Below, one piece after another: positions 1 to 8,188 of a DNA stretch of 34,786 nt. Below the pieces are notes generated by a model, which did no database searches, was not told the origin of the DNA, and saw only the letters and a list, made by a program, of their open reading frames with translations. The position numbers were made by a program, and so were the translations under genes. The DNA is from Candidatus Roizmanbacteria bacterium CG_4_9_14_0_2_um_filter_39_13 (GTDB lineage: Bacteria; Patescibacteriota; Microgenomatia; UBA1406; GWC2-37-13): NCBI GenBank assembly GCA_002788865.1, contig PFSC01000156.1, forward strand, positions 1-34,786, written 5' to 3'. The first letter of the stretch is position 1; each line of letters opens with the position of its first letter.

Positions 1-2
1 AT

Positions 3-56
3 GAGATTATTACTAAAGTTAATCGTGGTAAAGCTATTTTAAAGACACTACACTAG
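3..56 (+). CDS. possible C-terminal end of a gene entering from the left
   Basis: An open frame runs in from the left edge and stops at TAG (54-56), giving 17 residues rich in Lys, Ile and Leu (ending KAILKTLH). It would be convergent with the gene ending at 48 on the other strand and overlap it by a few bases. Nothing identifies the family. It may be chance; only the sequence to the left could tell. Confidence 0.22.
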   Translation, partial: EIITKVNRGKAILKTLH

Positions 57-329
57 AAGTAAAATAAAAACAACAAACCCAATTATTCCACCCCATTTAA
101 TTAAATTATTTCTTTGACCAATTTTAAATCTTTCATGAGATTGCATTCTCTCTTCGTGAATATATTTGTGCGTCTCTCTTCTCTGACTTAATACTTCGGA
201 GATGTGACTTTCACTCATTTTATCGTTATTGCCCCTCTCAATCTCGCGGAAAACTAAAGCAAGCTTTTCTTCGTTCTCTGTAAATATCGACTCCTTCTTT
301 TTTTGAATTTCTTTACTTTCGTTTTTCAT
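48..329 (-). CDS. small C-tail-anchored membrane protein, unknown function
   Basis: This 93-residue protein is highly charged (many Glu, Lys and Arg) for its first 75 residues and then has one hydrophobic segment at its very end (about residues 78-93, IKWGGIIGFVVFILLLV). That pattern fits a protein anchored by its tail with a helical cytoplasmic part. I do not recognise the family. Its ATG overlaps the stop of the upstream gene by four bases (ATGA), so the two are probably translated together. There is no cysteine pattern or enzyme motif. Confidence 0.6.
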   Translation of the reverse strand: MKNESKEIQKKKESIFTENEEKLALVFREIERGNNDKMSESHISEVLSQRRETHKYIHEERMQSHERFKIGQRNNLIKWGGIIGFVVFILLLV

Positions 330-571
330 AAAGAAAAATAATCCTTCGTATTAGATTGATAGGTAAACAATATTTGTTTTTCTTTATAAGTTTTATTGAA
401 TCTACAAATGGTACTAATATTGTTAAGTAATTCTTTCTTGATATAAAAAGACATTAGGCGGGTTGCTAAAGTTTTTGAAATTTTTTTTCCTACTAAAAGC
501 TCCTCAATTTTTTCAATTTTAGCACCTAATATATCTTCGTATTGTTCTTTGATTTCATCCACATTGTTCAT
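326..571 (-). CDS. hypothetical 81-residue protein
   Basis: A short protein of predicted mixed helix, Lys- and Glu-rich at the N-terminus and ending in an aromatic stretch (YQSNTKDYFSL). I do not recognise it. It overlaps the downstream small membrane-protein gene by an ATGA, which argues that both are real and form a two-gene unit. A TATTAT box at 578-583 on the minus strand sits six bases before the ATG, which suits a leaderless transcript starting here. Confidence 0.55.
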   Translation of the reverse strand: MNNVDEIKEQYEDILGAKIEKIEELLVGKKISKTLATRLMSFYIKKELLNNISTICRFNKTYKEKQILFTYQSNTKDYFSL

Positions 572-664
572 ATTTCAATAATATCATGAAATATAAAATT
601 AGTAAATTTTTTGATATCTTATACCGATGCGTGGTCTTTTTATCCTTGTTGTTAATATTTTTCT

Positions 665-1234
665 CTATAAGCTTATACTATTTTTATCCCTCTCCGAAAG
701 AATCATTGCTTCTTTCCCTATTGGCCAGTCGATTGCTAACTTAGGGTCAAATAATGAAATTGCCGCATCTCCACTCTTATCTCGATCTGCGTAGAGTCGA
801 TCCACAAAATAGACATAATCCATCGGACCATCAAGGACTGCATACGAATTCCCTACCCCAATGGGGACATACAGTGAACCGTCCAACGCTCCTTCGCCAA
901 AACCAAGGATGAATGTCTCAATCGTTTTGTATGTAGGAGATTGAGGTCGAAGATCAACAAGTGCGCAATATGCTTTTCCCGCAGTCACAAAAATAAATTT
1001 GTTCCAACCCTCGGCATGGATCCCGCGAACTACATTCTTAATTGATCGTGCATGATTGATTTGTTTGACAATAAAAGTTTGACCTGTTACAGCCTCAATT
1101 TCGGGTATTCGTCCAATTTCAGAAAAAAATCCCCGCTCATCTTCATGAAAGGATTTTTCAACAAAAAACAAACCATCAATAGATGTTTTAAAGATTCCCT
1201 TTGCTATTTGGTTTTCAGTTTTCAGTTGATACAT
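665..1234 (-). CDS. RmlC-like sugar-nucleotide 3,5-epimerase (cupin)
   Basis: The 189-residue protein matches the dTDP-4-dehydrorhamnose 3,5-epimerase family in length and motif order: EDERGFFSE (31-39), KQINHARSIKNVVRGIHAE (57-75, with the family's catalytic-base histidine at H73), VPIGVGN (123-129) and FDPKLAIDWP (162-171). Such enzymes epimerise C3 and C5 of a dTDP-4-keto-6-deoxyhexose during rhamnose synthesis. The family's usual GFAHGF segment reads GVGNSY here, so a conserved histidine has become Asn; substrate or chemistry may differ. No rmlA, rmlB or rmlD lies in the window, but the glycosyltransferase operon starts 700 bases away on the other strand. A TAAAAT box lies nine bases before the ATG. 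The family is sure; the exact reaction is not. Confidence 0.8.
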   Translation of the reverse strand: MYQLKTENQIAKGIFKTSIDGLFFVEKSFHEDERGFFSEIGRIPEIEAVTGQTFIVKQINHARSIKNVVRGIHAEGWNKFIFVTAGKAYCALVDLRPQSPTYKTIETFILGFGEGALDGSLYVPIGVGNSYAVLDGPMDYVYFVDRLYADRDKSGDAAISLFDPKLAIDWPIGKEAMILSERDKNSISL

Positions 1235-1260
1235 ATTTTCATTATTTTATTAATTTCCAT

Positions 1261-1331
1261 GTCATTCCCGACTAGATCGGGAATCCATAATACAGAACTA
1301 GAGAATGGATCCCCGCATTCGCGAGGATGAC
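1261..1331. repeat. GTCATTC...GGATGAC dispersed repeat, copy 1
   Basis: Starts GTCATTCCCG and ends GAGGATGAC, so the ends are roughly inverted copies of each other. Inside are a short inverted repeat (TTCCCGACTAGATCGGGAA) and GGATCC. It lies between the riboflavin kinase and the RmlC-like gene, and the riboflavin kinase reading frame runs into it. At least five related copies follow in this window. Confidence 0.75.
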
Positions 1332-1711
1332 TGATTATTAAAATATTCTCTCGCCTGTCTTTCATCATCGTGCATTTGTGCAATCAATGCTTCCTTGTTT
1401 TCAAACTTCATATTATCACGAATTTTCTGAATACATATTACTTTCATTTCTTTTCCATAAATATTGGTGTCAAAATCAAGTATATAAATCTCGGCTTTTT
1501 TATCATGTTCATCAAAGGTGAGCGCTTTTCCAACAAAAATGAGAGATGGATACAGTACTTCATCAATCTGTGCAAATCCAACAAAAATCCCTTCAGGAGT
1601 TTTTGGCTCCACGTCAATATTTGCCGTTGGATATCCAAGTTCGGTACCGCGACGCAGATGCTTTTTTACCGCTCCAGAGAAGGAAAATAATACCGATTGT
1701 GTATTCATCAT
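1298..1711 (-). CDS. stand-alone riboflavin kinase
   Basis: Riboflavin kinase phosphorylates riboflavin to FMN. The 137-residue protein has the core of the family: LGYPTANI (about 25-32, with the PTAN motif that binds Mg-ATP), TPEGIFVG, the AEIYILDFDTNIYGKE segment that carries the catalytic glutamate, and KIRDNMKFENKEALIAQMHDD. It lacks the N-terminal FMN adenylyltransferase half present in the usual bacterial bifunctional RibF. The last ten residues (SSSRMRGSIL) are encoded by a dispersed repeat, so the original stop was probably lost to a repeat insertion. Two adjacent ATGs are possible starts; with GATAAT just upstream, the second (1708) would give a leaderless message. Confidence 0.85.
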   Translation of the reverse strand: MMNTQSVLFSFSGAVKKHLRRGTELGYPTANIDVEPKTPEGIFVGFAQIDEVLYPSLIFVGKALTFDEHDKKAEIYILDFDTNIYGKEMKVICIQKIRDNMKFENKEALIAQMHDDERQAREYFNNQSSSRMRGSIL

Positions 1712-1728
1712 TTTTATTATCTAATAGC

Positions 1729-1756
1729 CATTAGCTATCAGCTAAGGGCTAATCCA
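1729..1756. repeat. short TAGCC/GGCTA-type intergenic repeat
   Basis: The gap between the tRNA and the riboflavin kinase holds a stretch built from TTAGCT/AGCTAA words and ended by TAGCC and GGCTA in inverted order. It can fold into a weak hairpin. It resembles the other short low-complexity repeats in the window. No role can be assigned. Confidence 0.4.
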
Positions 1757-1758
1757 CG

Positions 1759-1831
1759 TGGCTGAGGAGAGAATCGAACTCTCGACCTGTCGCTTATGAA
1801 ACGACCGCTCTAACCGCTGAGCTACCCAGCC
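1759..1831 (-). tRNA. tRNA with CAT anticodon, probably elongator tRNA-Met
   Basis: The minus strand folds into a standard 73-base tRNA. The acceptor stem is GGCTGGG with CTCAGCC (one G-U pair), the D stem GCTC/GAGC, the anticodon stem GTCGT/GCGAC around loop TTCATAA (anticodon CAT), and the T stem GAGAG/CTCTC around TTCGATT. CCA is not encoded (ACG follows the acceptor stem), so a CCA-adding enzyme is needed. It lacks the three G-C pairs at the foot of the anticodon stem and the unpaired first base of an initiator tRNA. A lysidine-modified tRNA-Ile(CAT) cannot be excluded by eye, but the GGCT acceptor end looks more like elongator Met. Confidence 0.93.
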
Positions 1832-1895
1832 TATTTACAATAATGAATCAATTAGTTTCCACTAAACAATAATAACAAAAACAGTCCTGTTGAAT

Positions 1896-1901
1896 TATAA
1901 T
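1896..1901 (+). promoter_or_regulatory. -10 box of the glycan operon
   Basis: A perfect TATAAT lies seven bases before the ATG at 1909. No convincing -35 box is seen. The start site would fall at or next to the ATG, so the mRNA is probably leaderless. Confidence 0.55.
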
Positions 1902-1908
1902 ATAAAGT

Positions 1909-2826
1909 ATGCCTTCAAACAATAGCCCTCACACGAAGATAGAGCTTTCTATCATCGTACTATCATATAATACCGCTGCGCTTACCAAGCAAACAGTCGA
2001 ATCTATTCTTACCTCACTCAAAGCGGCTCGATTTGGATATGAAATCATTGTGTTTGATAATGCTTCAAAAGACAAATCCGTAGAGTTTGTGCGCGTTCTT
2101 TCTCAGAAATTCAAACAGATTACATTAATTGCTCACCATGAAAATCTCGGCTTTTCAAAAGGAAATAATGAAGCGGTTACATTAGCTCATGGATCATATA
2201 TTCTTTTTCTCAATTCAGACATTATTATTCAAGATGATGCAATTTCAAAGTTGTTTGAGTATTACAAGAATAATCAACAATCCATCCATTTTCTCGGCGG
2301 AAAGTTGTTTAATAAAGATGGCTCTCTGCAACCATCTGGAGGACCCTTTTATTCACTTCCCGTCGTATTTGGGGCACTTTTTGCAAAAGGAGATCATTGG
2401 GGATTTTCACGTCAATCTCCCGATAAAATCACTCAAATCGACTGGGTATCTGGTGCATGTATCTTGACTACCAAAAAAATATTTAGCAAATTGAATGGTT
2501 TTGATGAAAAAATATTCATGTATATGGATGAAATTGACCTCCTGTATCGTGCAAAAAAAATGCATTATAATACCTATTTTTATCCCTATGCTCCATTTAT
2601 CCATCTTGGGTCAGCATCGAGCGAAGGGAAGACGTATCCAATCTTACAAGTGTATAAAGGATTCAAATATTTCTATAAAAAACATCACTCATCTCTCTCT
2701 ATATCTCTCCTTCTTAGTATGTTACAATTAAAAGCACTTATTGCTATTTGGATTGGTAAATTAACAAAAAATCAATATTTAACAGAGACATATGCAAAAG
2801 CTCTCGAAATTGCTAAAATGGCTTGA
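1909..2826 (+). CDS. GT2-family glycosyltransferase (rhamnosyltransferase-like)
   Basis: A 305-residue cytoplasmic or membrane-associated transferase with a GT-A fold. Its N-terminus reads IELSIIVLSYNTAALTKQTV (11-30), followed by EIIVFDNASKDKS, which binds the nucleotide sugar. NLGFSKGNN and FLNSDIII (the metal-binding DXD equivalent is NSD) are typical of WbbL-like enzymes that add a deoxysugar such as rhamnose to a growing surface glycan. WVSGACILTTKKIF and GFDEKIFMYMDEIDL complete the acceptor side. A hydrophobic stretch near residues 265-282 may attach it to the membrane. It is the first gene of the operon and overlaps the next gene by 35 bases. The sugar is not readable from sequence; the RmlC-like neighbour makes a rhamnose-type donor plausible. 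Confidence 0.87.
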   Translation: MPSNNSPHTKIELSIIVLSYNTAALTKQTVESILTSLKAARFGYEIIVFDNASKDKSVEFVRVLSQKFKQITLIAHHENLGFSKGNNEAVTLAHGSYILFLNSDIIIQDDAISKLFEYYKNNQQSIHFLGGKLFNKDGSLQPSGGPFYSLPVVFGALFAKGDHWGFSRQSPDKITQIDWVSGACILTTKKIFSKLNGFDEKIFMYMDEIDLLYRAKKMHYNTYFYPYAPFIHLGSASSEGKTYPILQVYKGFKYFYKKHHSSLSISLLLSMLQLKALIAIWIGKLTKNQYLTETYAKALEIAKMA

Positions 2827-4333
2827 TATTCATCTTTTGAAAGTTCTTGTCATTGGCTTCATTTTCCTCATCCCACTTTATCCAAAACTTCCTGTGAGAA
2901 TGGTCAACTATACCTATATAGCGATCCGTGTCGAAGATTTTTATATGGTTCTTGTGGGTCTTGCCATTGCAATTCAATTTTTTCGAAAAAAAATGGAAAT
3001 TCCTTGGAAAATATTGTATTTATTCCTTTTGTATTGGGGAGCAGTATTTCTCTCATTTATTTGGGGATATTATTTCCAAAAAACAGTCATCATTGACCAT
3101 TTGGGCTTTCTTCATAGTGCAAGACGCATCGAATACATGCTTATTTTCTTTGTTGCATATTCAACGATAAAATCAAAGAAAGATTTTTTCCTCTATCTCA
3201 AGCTTATATTTAGCGTTCTTGCAATCGTCTCGCTTTATGGATTTGGACAGAAATTTATGGGCTGGCCCGCAGTACAGACCATGAACCCCGAATACGCAAA
3301 GGGTTACATTTTGGTACTTGAGTCTTGGTCTCGTATCTCATCCACATTTGCTGGACATTATGATCTGAGTGCCTATATTATTTTACTCATGCCAATACTC
3401 ATTGGGTATTTTTTATATACAGAATCAAAAAAATATTTTATACTTTTTCTTCTTTCTCTTGGTACACTCGTTCTTGCAGGATCACGCGCATCATATATTG
3501 CATATCTATTCTCCATCACAGTATTTCTCGTGATGATGCGCAAATTCAAACTTCTTGCCATCATACTCATTGCAACTGCAGTTCTCACTCCACTTTCTGA
3601 CAATCTTGCAAATCGATTGACAAGAACATTTCAGCAAACAAAAGTCTTTGTGGATTCGGAGACTGGACAAACATTCGTAGCTCGCAATATGACACCAGAT
3701 GATTTGCCTCCTGGTGATTTCGGGTCTGGATCAAACCTTTCAACTGTAGGTAGCGGCATCCCAGTGGTAGTAGATACTGATACTGAATATGTCGCACGGC
3801 AAAAAATTCGTGAGGATTTGTTACAAGAAGGAAAAAAATCAGGAAAAACATACTCTCCTGAAGAGATTAATTCCGCAGTCGATCTCGTGTTTTTACGACA
3901 AATTCCCATAATAAAATACCTTCCTGACATTTCAATATCTACTCGACTTCAAGTCTCATGGCCAAGAGCATTTCATGCTTTTTGGAGAAATCCCCTCCTT
4001 GGCAGTGGTCCATCTTCGCTCGGTGAGGCGACTGACGGAGACTATCTACGGTGGCTCGGAGAAACTGGACTCTTGGGAACACTTTTGTTTCTTGCTATTC
4101 TCGGATCGATCATTATGCCAATATTCAAACATACAAAAAAAATGCAACAAAAGTATGCATATATTTTCTACGGATTCCTATTTGGATTCGTTGGCCTCTT
4201 TATCAATGCTGGATACATTGACCTATTTGAAGCATCAAAGCTCGCTTACATGTTCTGGCTTCTTGCAGGAATATTTTTTGCATCATCAAAGCTATTTGTG
4301 CAGAAAAAGAGCGTTGGAAAATTGAAGATATAA
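2792..4333 (+). CDS. Wzy/O-antigen ligase-like polytopic membrane protein
   Basis: A 513-residue protein with many hydrophobic segments, starting about residue 15 (LKVLVIGFIFLIPLYPKL). It has a large soluble stretch at about residues 275-385 (the expected extracytoplasmic loop) and then a block reading NPLLGSGPSSLG and LRWLGETGLLGTLLFL, the signature of the Wzy_C/RfaL superfamily. Such proteins polymerise lipid-linked sugar repeats or ligate them to a carrier. The start overlaps the end of the preceding GT2 gene in another frame, implying translational coupling. Polymerase and ligase cannot be told apart by sequence alone. Confidence 0.82.
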   Translation: MQKLSKLLKWLDIHLLKVLVIGFIFLIPLYPKLPVRMVNYTYIAIRVEDFYMVLVGLAIAIQFFRKKMEIPWKILYLFLLYWGAVFLSFIWGYYFQKTVIIDHLGFLHSARRIEYMLIFFVAYSTIKSKKDFFLYLKLIFSVLAIVSLYGFGQKFMGWPAVQTMNPEYAKGYILVLESWSRISSTFAGHYDLSAYIILLMPILIGYFLYTESKKYFILFLLSLGTLVLAGSRASYIAYLFSITVFLVMMRKFKLLAIILIATAVLTPLSDNLANRLTRTFQQTKVFVDSETGQTFVARNMTPDDLPPGDFGSGSNLSTVGSGIPVVVDTDTEYVARQKIREDLLQEGKKSGKTYSPEEINSAVDLVFLRQIPIIKYLPDISISTRLQVSWPRAFHAFWRNPLLGSGPSSLGEATDGDYLRWLGETGLLGTLLFLAILGSIIMPIFKHTKKMQQKYAYIFYGFLFGFVGLFINAGYIDLFEASKLAYMFWLLAGIFFASSKLFVQKKSVGKLKI

Positions 4334-4355
4334 TACTACGCTTGAAACATTCATT

Positions 4356-5789
4356 ATGAAAAAAAAAGATATCATTATTCTCGCGGTAATATTAGTTATT
4401 GGTCTTGCGTTACGACTGTATAAAATAGATACTCCTCTTGCGGATCTTCACTCATGGAGACAGGTCGATACCGCTGCAGTTGCTCGAAACTTTACCCGCG
4501 ACGGATTCAATCTTCTGAAACCGACATACGACGACCTTTCAAGTATTCAGACGGGCTTAGAAAATCCAACTGGAATTCGCATGGTAGAGTTCCCTATTTA
4601 CAATGCAGTTTTTGGATTTTTATACAAATATTTTCCAATTACATCTCTTGAAATATATGGGCGACTCACTTCGGCACTCTTTTCGCTGGTGACAATTGGA
4701 GTCTTATACTATCTTGCACTGAAAGAAAAAAGCCGAACTGCAGCTGTAGCGTCTGCAGGAATTTATGCAATTTTTCCTTTTTTTGTATTTTTCTCACGAG
4801 TTGTACTTCCTGAGTCGACTGCTGTTGCATTCATGATGTTATCGCTTCTATTTTTACATATTGGGCTCACAAACAATAAAAAGTCAATTACCCACCTTTT
4901 GGTTGGCTCTGTGTTTTTTGCGCTTTCCATTCTTACAAAACCGACAACAATATTTTATTCATTTGCTACAGGGTATCTCTTTATTCAGACATACAAATTC
5001 GATGTCTTAAAAAACTGGCGACCATATGTGTTTTTTCTCATTGGGCTTGTCCCGCTTATTCTGTGGCGCTGGTACATTCTCCAGTATCCAGAAGGTATAC
5101 CCGCAAGCGCATGGCTCATCACTCAGGTAAATACATTCGAAGGTCCAAAAGAAATATTTTTTCGCCCCGCATTTTTCCGATGGATTTTCATGGAGCGCAT
5201 TGGAACTGAAATATTTGGTATTTATGGAGTAGCGTTTGTACTATTTGGTGTTATCGGAAAGTATAAAAACCTCTTTATTCAAAGCATTCTCTTCTCGGGT
5301 CTCGTCTATCTTTTCACCTTTCAAGGGGGAAATGTACAGCATGAATACTATCAAACAATTCTTCTTCCAATGCTTGCACTCATGGGTGGAGTTGGAATCG
5401 CAAATATATTTGAACTACCATCAAAATATGTTCAAAAAATAGTACTGTATCCCACAGTATGTGTCGCAATCATTTTCAGCCTTGTGTTTTCGTTTTATAA
5501 AGTCAAAGACTTTTACACATACCCAAATGATCTTCCACAGATAGCAGCGCTCATCAAAACCTTCACTCTTCCTGAAGATAAAATCGTGACGGACAGAAGT
5601 GGAGACACAACTCTTCTGTACCTTTCCGACAGAAAGGGTGCACCTGCAGTTTATAAAGATATAGATGAGCTGAAAAATCTTGGATATAGCTATCTGGTAA
5701 CCTCGAATGAAGGATTAAAAACAGATTTAAAATCAAGAAATCTGGAAATAATGGTCGAGACCGATCTATACTTACTTGTAAAACTTTAG
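4356..5789 (+). CDS. GT39/ArnT-like membrane glycosyltransferase
   Basis: A 477-residue polytopic membrane protein. After the first membrane segment (IIILAVILVIGLALRLYKI, 5-23) comes DTPLADLHSWRQVDTAA, with the acidic and DLHSWRQ residues of the first extracytoplasmic loop seen in dolichyl-phosphate-mannose and ArnT-type (PMT_2) transferases. About ten more hydrophobic segments follow, then a soluble C-terminal domain from about residue 395 (YPNDLPQIAALIKT onward). These enzymes take sugar from a polyprenyl-phosphate carrier and add it to lipid or protein outside the membrane. Position in the glycan operon supports this. A TATAAT at 4329-4334, overlapping the previous stop, could be an internal promoter. 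The acceptor is unknown. Confidence 0.8.
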   Translation: MKKKDIIILAVILVIGLALRLYKIDTPLADLHSWRQVDTAAVARNFTRDGFNLLKPTYDDLSSIQTGLENPTGIRMVEFPIYNAVFGFLYKYFPITSLEIYGRLTSALFSLVTIGVLYYLALKEKSRTAAVASAGIYAIFPFFVFFSRVVLPESTAVAFMMLSLLFLHIGLTNNKKSITHLLVGSVFFALSILTKPTTIFYSFATGYLFIQTYKFDVLKNWRPYVFFLIGLVPLILWRWYILQYPEGIPASAWLITQVNTFEGPKEIFFRPAFFRWIFMERIGTEIFGIYGVAFVLFGVIGKYKNLFIQSILFSGLVYLFTFQGGNVQHEYYQTILLPMLALMGGVGIANIFELPSKYVQKIVLYPTVCVAIIFSLVFSFYKVKDFYTYPNDLPQIAALIKTFTLPEDKIVTDRSGDTTLLYLSDRKGAPAVYKDIDELKNLGYSYLVTSNEGLKTDLKSRNLEIMVETDLYLLVKL

Positions 5790-5817
5790 CTCACATTGAA
5801 GATTAATTTCAATACGT

Positions 5818-7029
5818 ATGAATATCTTGATGCTCACCCCCTACCTTCCGTATCCTCCAGCATCAGGCGGACAGATTCGTACGCACTACTTGCTCAAATA
5901 CCTCGCGCGAAATCACTCTATTACACTTGTAGCACTCTATAAAGATGAAAAAGAAAAACAGTACGCAAAACACTTGAGCTCATATTGCTCTGAAATACAT
6001 CTATGTAAGAGAGCAAGTAAACCATGGAAGCCGAGTATCATCGCAAAAGCAGCTTTCACCAATCAGCCATTTCTGATTGTCCGAAATTATTCTAAAGAAG
6101 CAGCTGAGAAAATAAAAACTCTCCTTCAAGAAAGGACTTTTGATGTTATTCATGCGGAGACATTTTACATCATGCCACATATTCCGAAGACATCTACGCC
6201 GATTCTTCTCGTGGAGCAAACGATTGAATACAAAGTCTACCAACACTTTACATCGTCTCTACCTTCGTTTCTCCGACTTCCGCTTCATATCGATATCATT
6301 AAACTAAAACATTGGGAAAAATATTACTGGAAAAAGGCTGATCTTGTGGCAACAGTATCCGAGTTTGACAAAAATGAAATCAAACGATTGGCACCAAGTA
6401 TTGAACCAGTAGTCATTCCAAACGGTGCTGGAGATGAAATGTTTGTGAAAGATTTACCTGAAAAAATACTTTCCAAACCAAAGCTCTTGTTTCTAGGAAA
6501 CTTTTTTTGGTTGCAAAATGTCGAGGCAGCAACATATCTAATTGAGTCTATATATCCTCTTCTGAATGATCAGATTCCCAATATGGAGGTCATTATTGCT
6601 GGACAAAATGCTGAAGGAAAGATTCCCAAATCCCATAAAAAGAATATCAAGATTATCGATCTTGATCCTGGAGATGCACAAATCGTCAAAAAACTATATC
6701 GCTCAGCAACTCTTTTCATTGCACCAATTTTTGGTCCTGGTGGGACACGCCTCAAGATTTTGGCAAGTATGGCATCGGGGCTTCCCATCGTTTCGACAAA
6801 TGTGGGTGTGCAAGGACTTGGCATTATTGATGGTGAGCATGCGGTGATCGCACAAACTCCAGAAGAGTTTGTTTCACAGATCCAAAAAATTCTTTCTGAT
6901 CCTCAATTGTATAAAAAAATTCAAAAAAATGCATTTGATTTGGTGAGTGAAAAGTTCAGTTGGGAATCTATTGCCAAAAAACTTGAGAACGTATATCGAC
7001 ATATTATCCGAAAAACCATAAGCAACTAG
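5818..7029 (+). CDS. GT4-family glycosyltransferase
   Basis: A 403-residue GT-B transferase. The N-terminal domain starts MNILMLTPYLPYPPASGGQI (1-20), the usual acceptor-side opening with a Gly-rich loop. The C-terminal domain has KPKLLFLGNFFWLQNVEAA, IIAGQNAEG and IAPIFGPGGTRLKILASMAS, the donor nucleotide-sugar binding region with the EX7E-type element replaced by GGTRLKILEAM-like sequence, then GLPIVSTNVGVQG. It is the fourth gene of the operon, 28 bases after the GT39-like gene and one base before the next GT4 gene. The sugar is not readable. No Shine-Dalgarno site is seen. Confidence 0.87.
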   Translation: MNILMLTPYLPYPPASGGQIRTHYLLKYLARNHSITLVALYKDEKEKQYAKHLSSYCSEIHLCKRASKPWKPSIIAKAAFTNQPFLIVRNYSKEAAEKIKTLLQERTFDVIHAETFYIMPHIPKTSTPILLVEQTIEYKVYQHFTSSLPSFLRLPLHIDIIKLKHWEKYYWKKADLVATVSEFDKNEIKRLAPSIEPVVIPNGAGDEMFVKDLPEKILSKPKLLFLGNFFWLQNVEAATYLIESIYPLLNDQIPNMEVIIAGQNAEGKIPKSHKKNIKIIDLDPGDAQIVKKLYRSATLFIAPIFGPGGTRLKILASMASGLPIVSTNVGVQGLGIIDGEHAVIAQTPEEFVSQIQKILSDPQLYKKIQKNAFDLVSEKFSWESIAKKLENVYRHIIRKTISN

Positions 7030-7030
7030 T

Positions 7031-8152
7031 ATGAAAATTGGAGTAGACATATCACAAATTGCTCACAAAGGAACGGGAGTCGCTCGGTTTACCGAAGGTC
7101 TTGTTCGGACTATTTTGATTCAAAAAGATACAACTCATGAGTGGGTATTTTTTTACTCATCATTTCGACAAAAAATCGACTCCACTCTCAGGCAGAAAAT
7201 TACAAATAGCCCTCACTCTTTGCACTCATTTCCATTTCCACCATCGTTTCTTTCTTATGTTAGTAATAATTTTCGAGGATTCACTCAATTCGTAACTCAT
7301 AACTCTAAACTCTTAACTGACCTTGACTGGTTCATCACATCTGATTGGATCGAATATCCACTCAGTATAAAAAAAACTACAATCATACATGACCTCATAT
7401 TTGTTCGACATCCAGAAACGGTTCATTCTAAGATCATACGAGCGCAACAAAAAAGGCTACAATATATATCAAAGGAGTCAGAAATAATATTTACAGACTC
7501 AAAGTCGACAGCACAAGACTTGCAGGAAGAATATAAAATCCCTGCTGATAAAATCGTATTGAACTATCCCGGAGTAGAGATAATCTCGTCTCTTTCTATT
7601 CACGATCAACAAAAGCATCTTAACGACTATCACATCAACAAACCATTTTTGTTGTCTGTTGGGAAAAGAGAGCCCAGGAAGAATATTCAAAGACTCATCA
7701 ATGTATTTCAAAAATTGAGAAAGAATACTCCTAACCTCCAACTTGTTATTGTGGGACCGGATGGTTGGGGAAAATTACATGGAGAGCAAAATAAAAATAT
7801 ACTATTTCTTGGATTTGTCTCTGATGAAATCCTTGCAACGCTGTACTCCAACGCGCTTTGTTTCGTTTTTCCTTCATTGTATGAAGGATTCGGGTATCCA
7901 GTTGTAGAAGCGATGAAATACGGTTGCCCTGTAGCAACAAGCAATACCTCATCTCTTCCAGAAATTGCAGGAGAGGCTGCAGTACTATTTGATCCTCTCG
8001 ATGAAAACTCAATCAAGAATAGCATATCGCAACTTATCAATTCTGAAGAGCTCCGTTTACAACTCATTCAAAAGGGAATAATTCAATCCAAAAAATTCAG
8101 CTGGCAAAACTATTATAATACGTTAGTTACGTCCTTAAATGACAAAACATAG
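7031..8152 (+). CDS. GT4-family glycosyltransferase carrying a repeat-derived insert
   Basis: A 373-residue GT-B retaining transferase. It opens MKIGVDISQIAHKGTGVARF and has the classic C-terminal elements LLSVGKREPRKNIQRLI, LVIVGPDGWG, FPSLYEGFGYPVVEAMKYGC (the two EX7E glutamates) and TSSLPEIAGEAAVLFDP. It probably adds one sugar (mannose-, rhamnose- or glucose-like) to the operon's lipid-linked glycan. At 7286-7320 (residues about 86-97, FVTHNSKLLTDL) the DNA is a run of AACTC/AACTA words that resembles low-complexity repeats elsewhere in the window and keeps the frame. The next gene starts 36 bases downstream and is a paralogue. Confidence 0.87.
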   Translation: MKIGVDISQIAHKGTGVARFTEGLVRTILIQKDTTHEWVFFYSSFRQKIDSTLRQKITNSPHSLHSFPFPPSFLSYVSNNFRGFTQFVTHNSKLLTDLDWFITSDWIEYPLSIKKTTIIHDLIFVRHPETVHSKIIRAQQKRLQYISKESEIIFTDSKSTAQDLQEEYKIPADKIVLNYPGVEIISSLSIHDQQKHLNDYHINKPFLLSVGKREPRKNIQRLINVFQKLRKNTPNLQLVIVGPDGWGKLHGEQNKNILFLGFVSDEILATLYSNALCFVFPSLYEGFGYPVVEAMKYGCPVATSNTSSLPEIAGEAAVLFDPLDENSIKNSISQLINSEELRLQLIQKGIIQSKKFSWQNYYNTLVTSLNDKT

Positions 8153-8188
8153 CAATGAGTGCTACGCGTTATACGTTATACGAAATAC

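Noticed and set aside
585..746. 53-residue plus-strand frame with a membrane-like N-terminus
   Set aside because: It starts well (MKYKISKFFDILYRCVVFLS) but its second half is antisense to the end of the RmlC-like gene; at best a truncated gene start, too weak to list.
8159..8188. Upstream GTG start for the third GT4 gene
   Set aside because: The ten added residues come from a TTATACG repeat and do not match the family, whose proteins start at the MNIGIDGNEAN equivalent.
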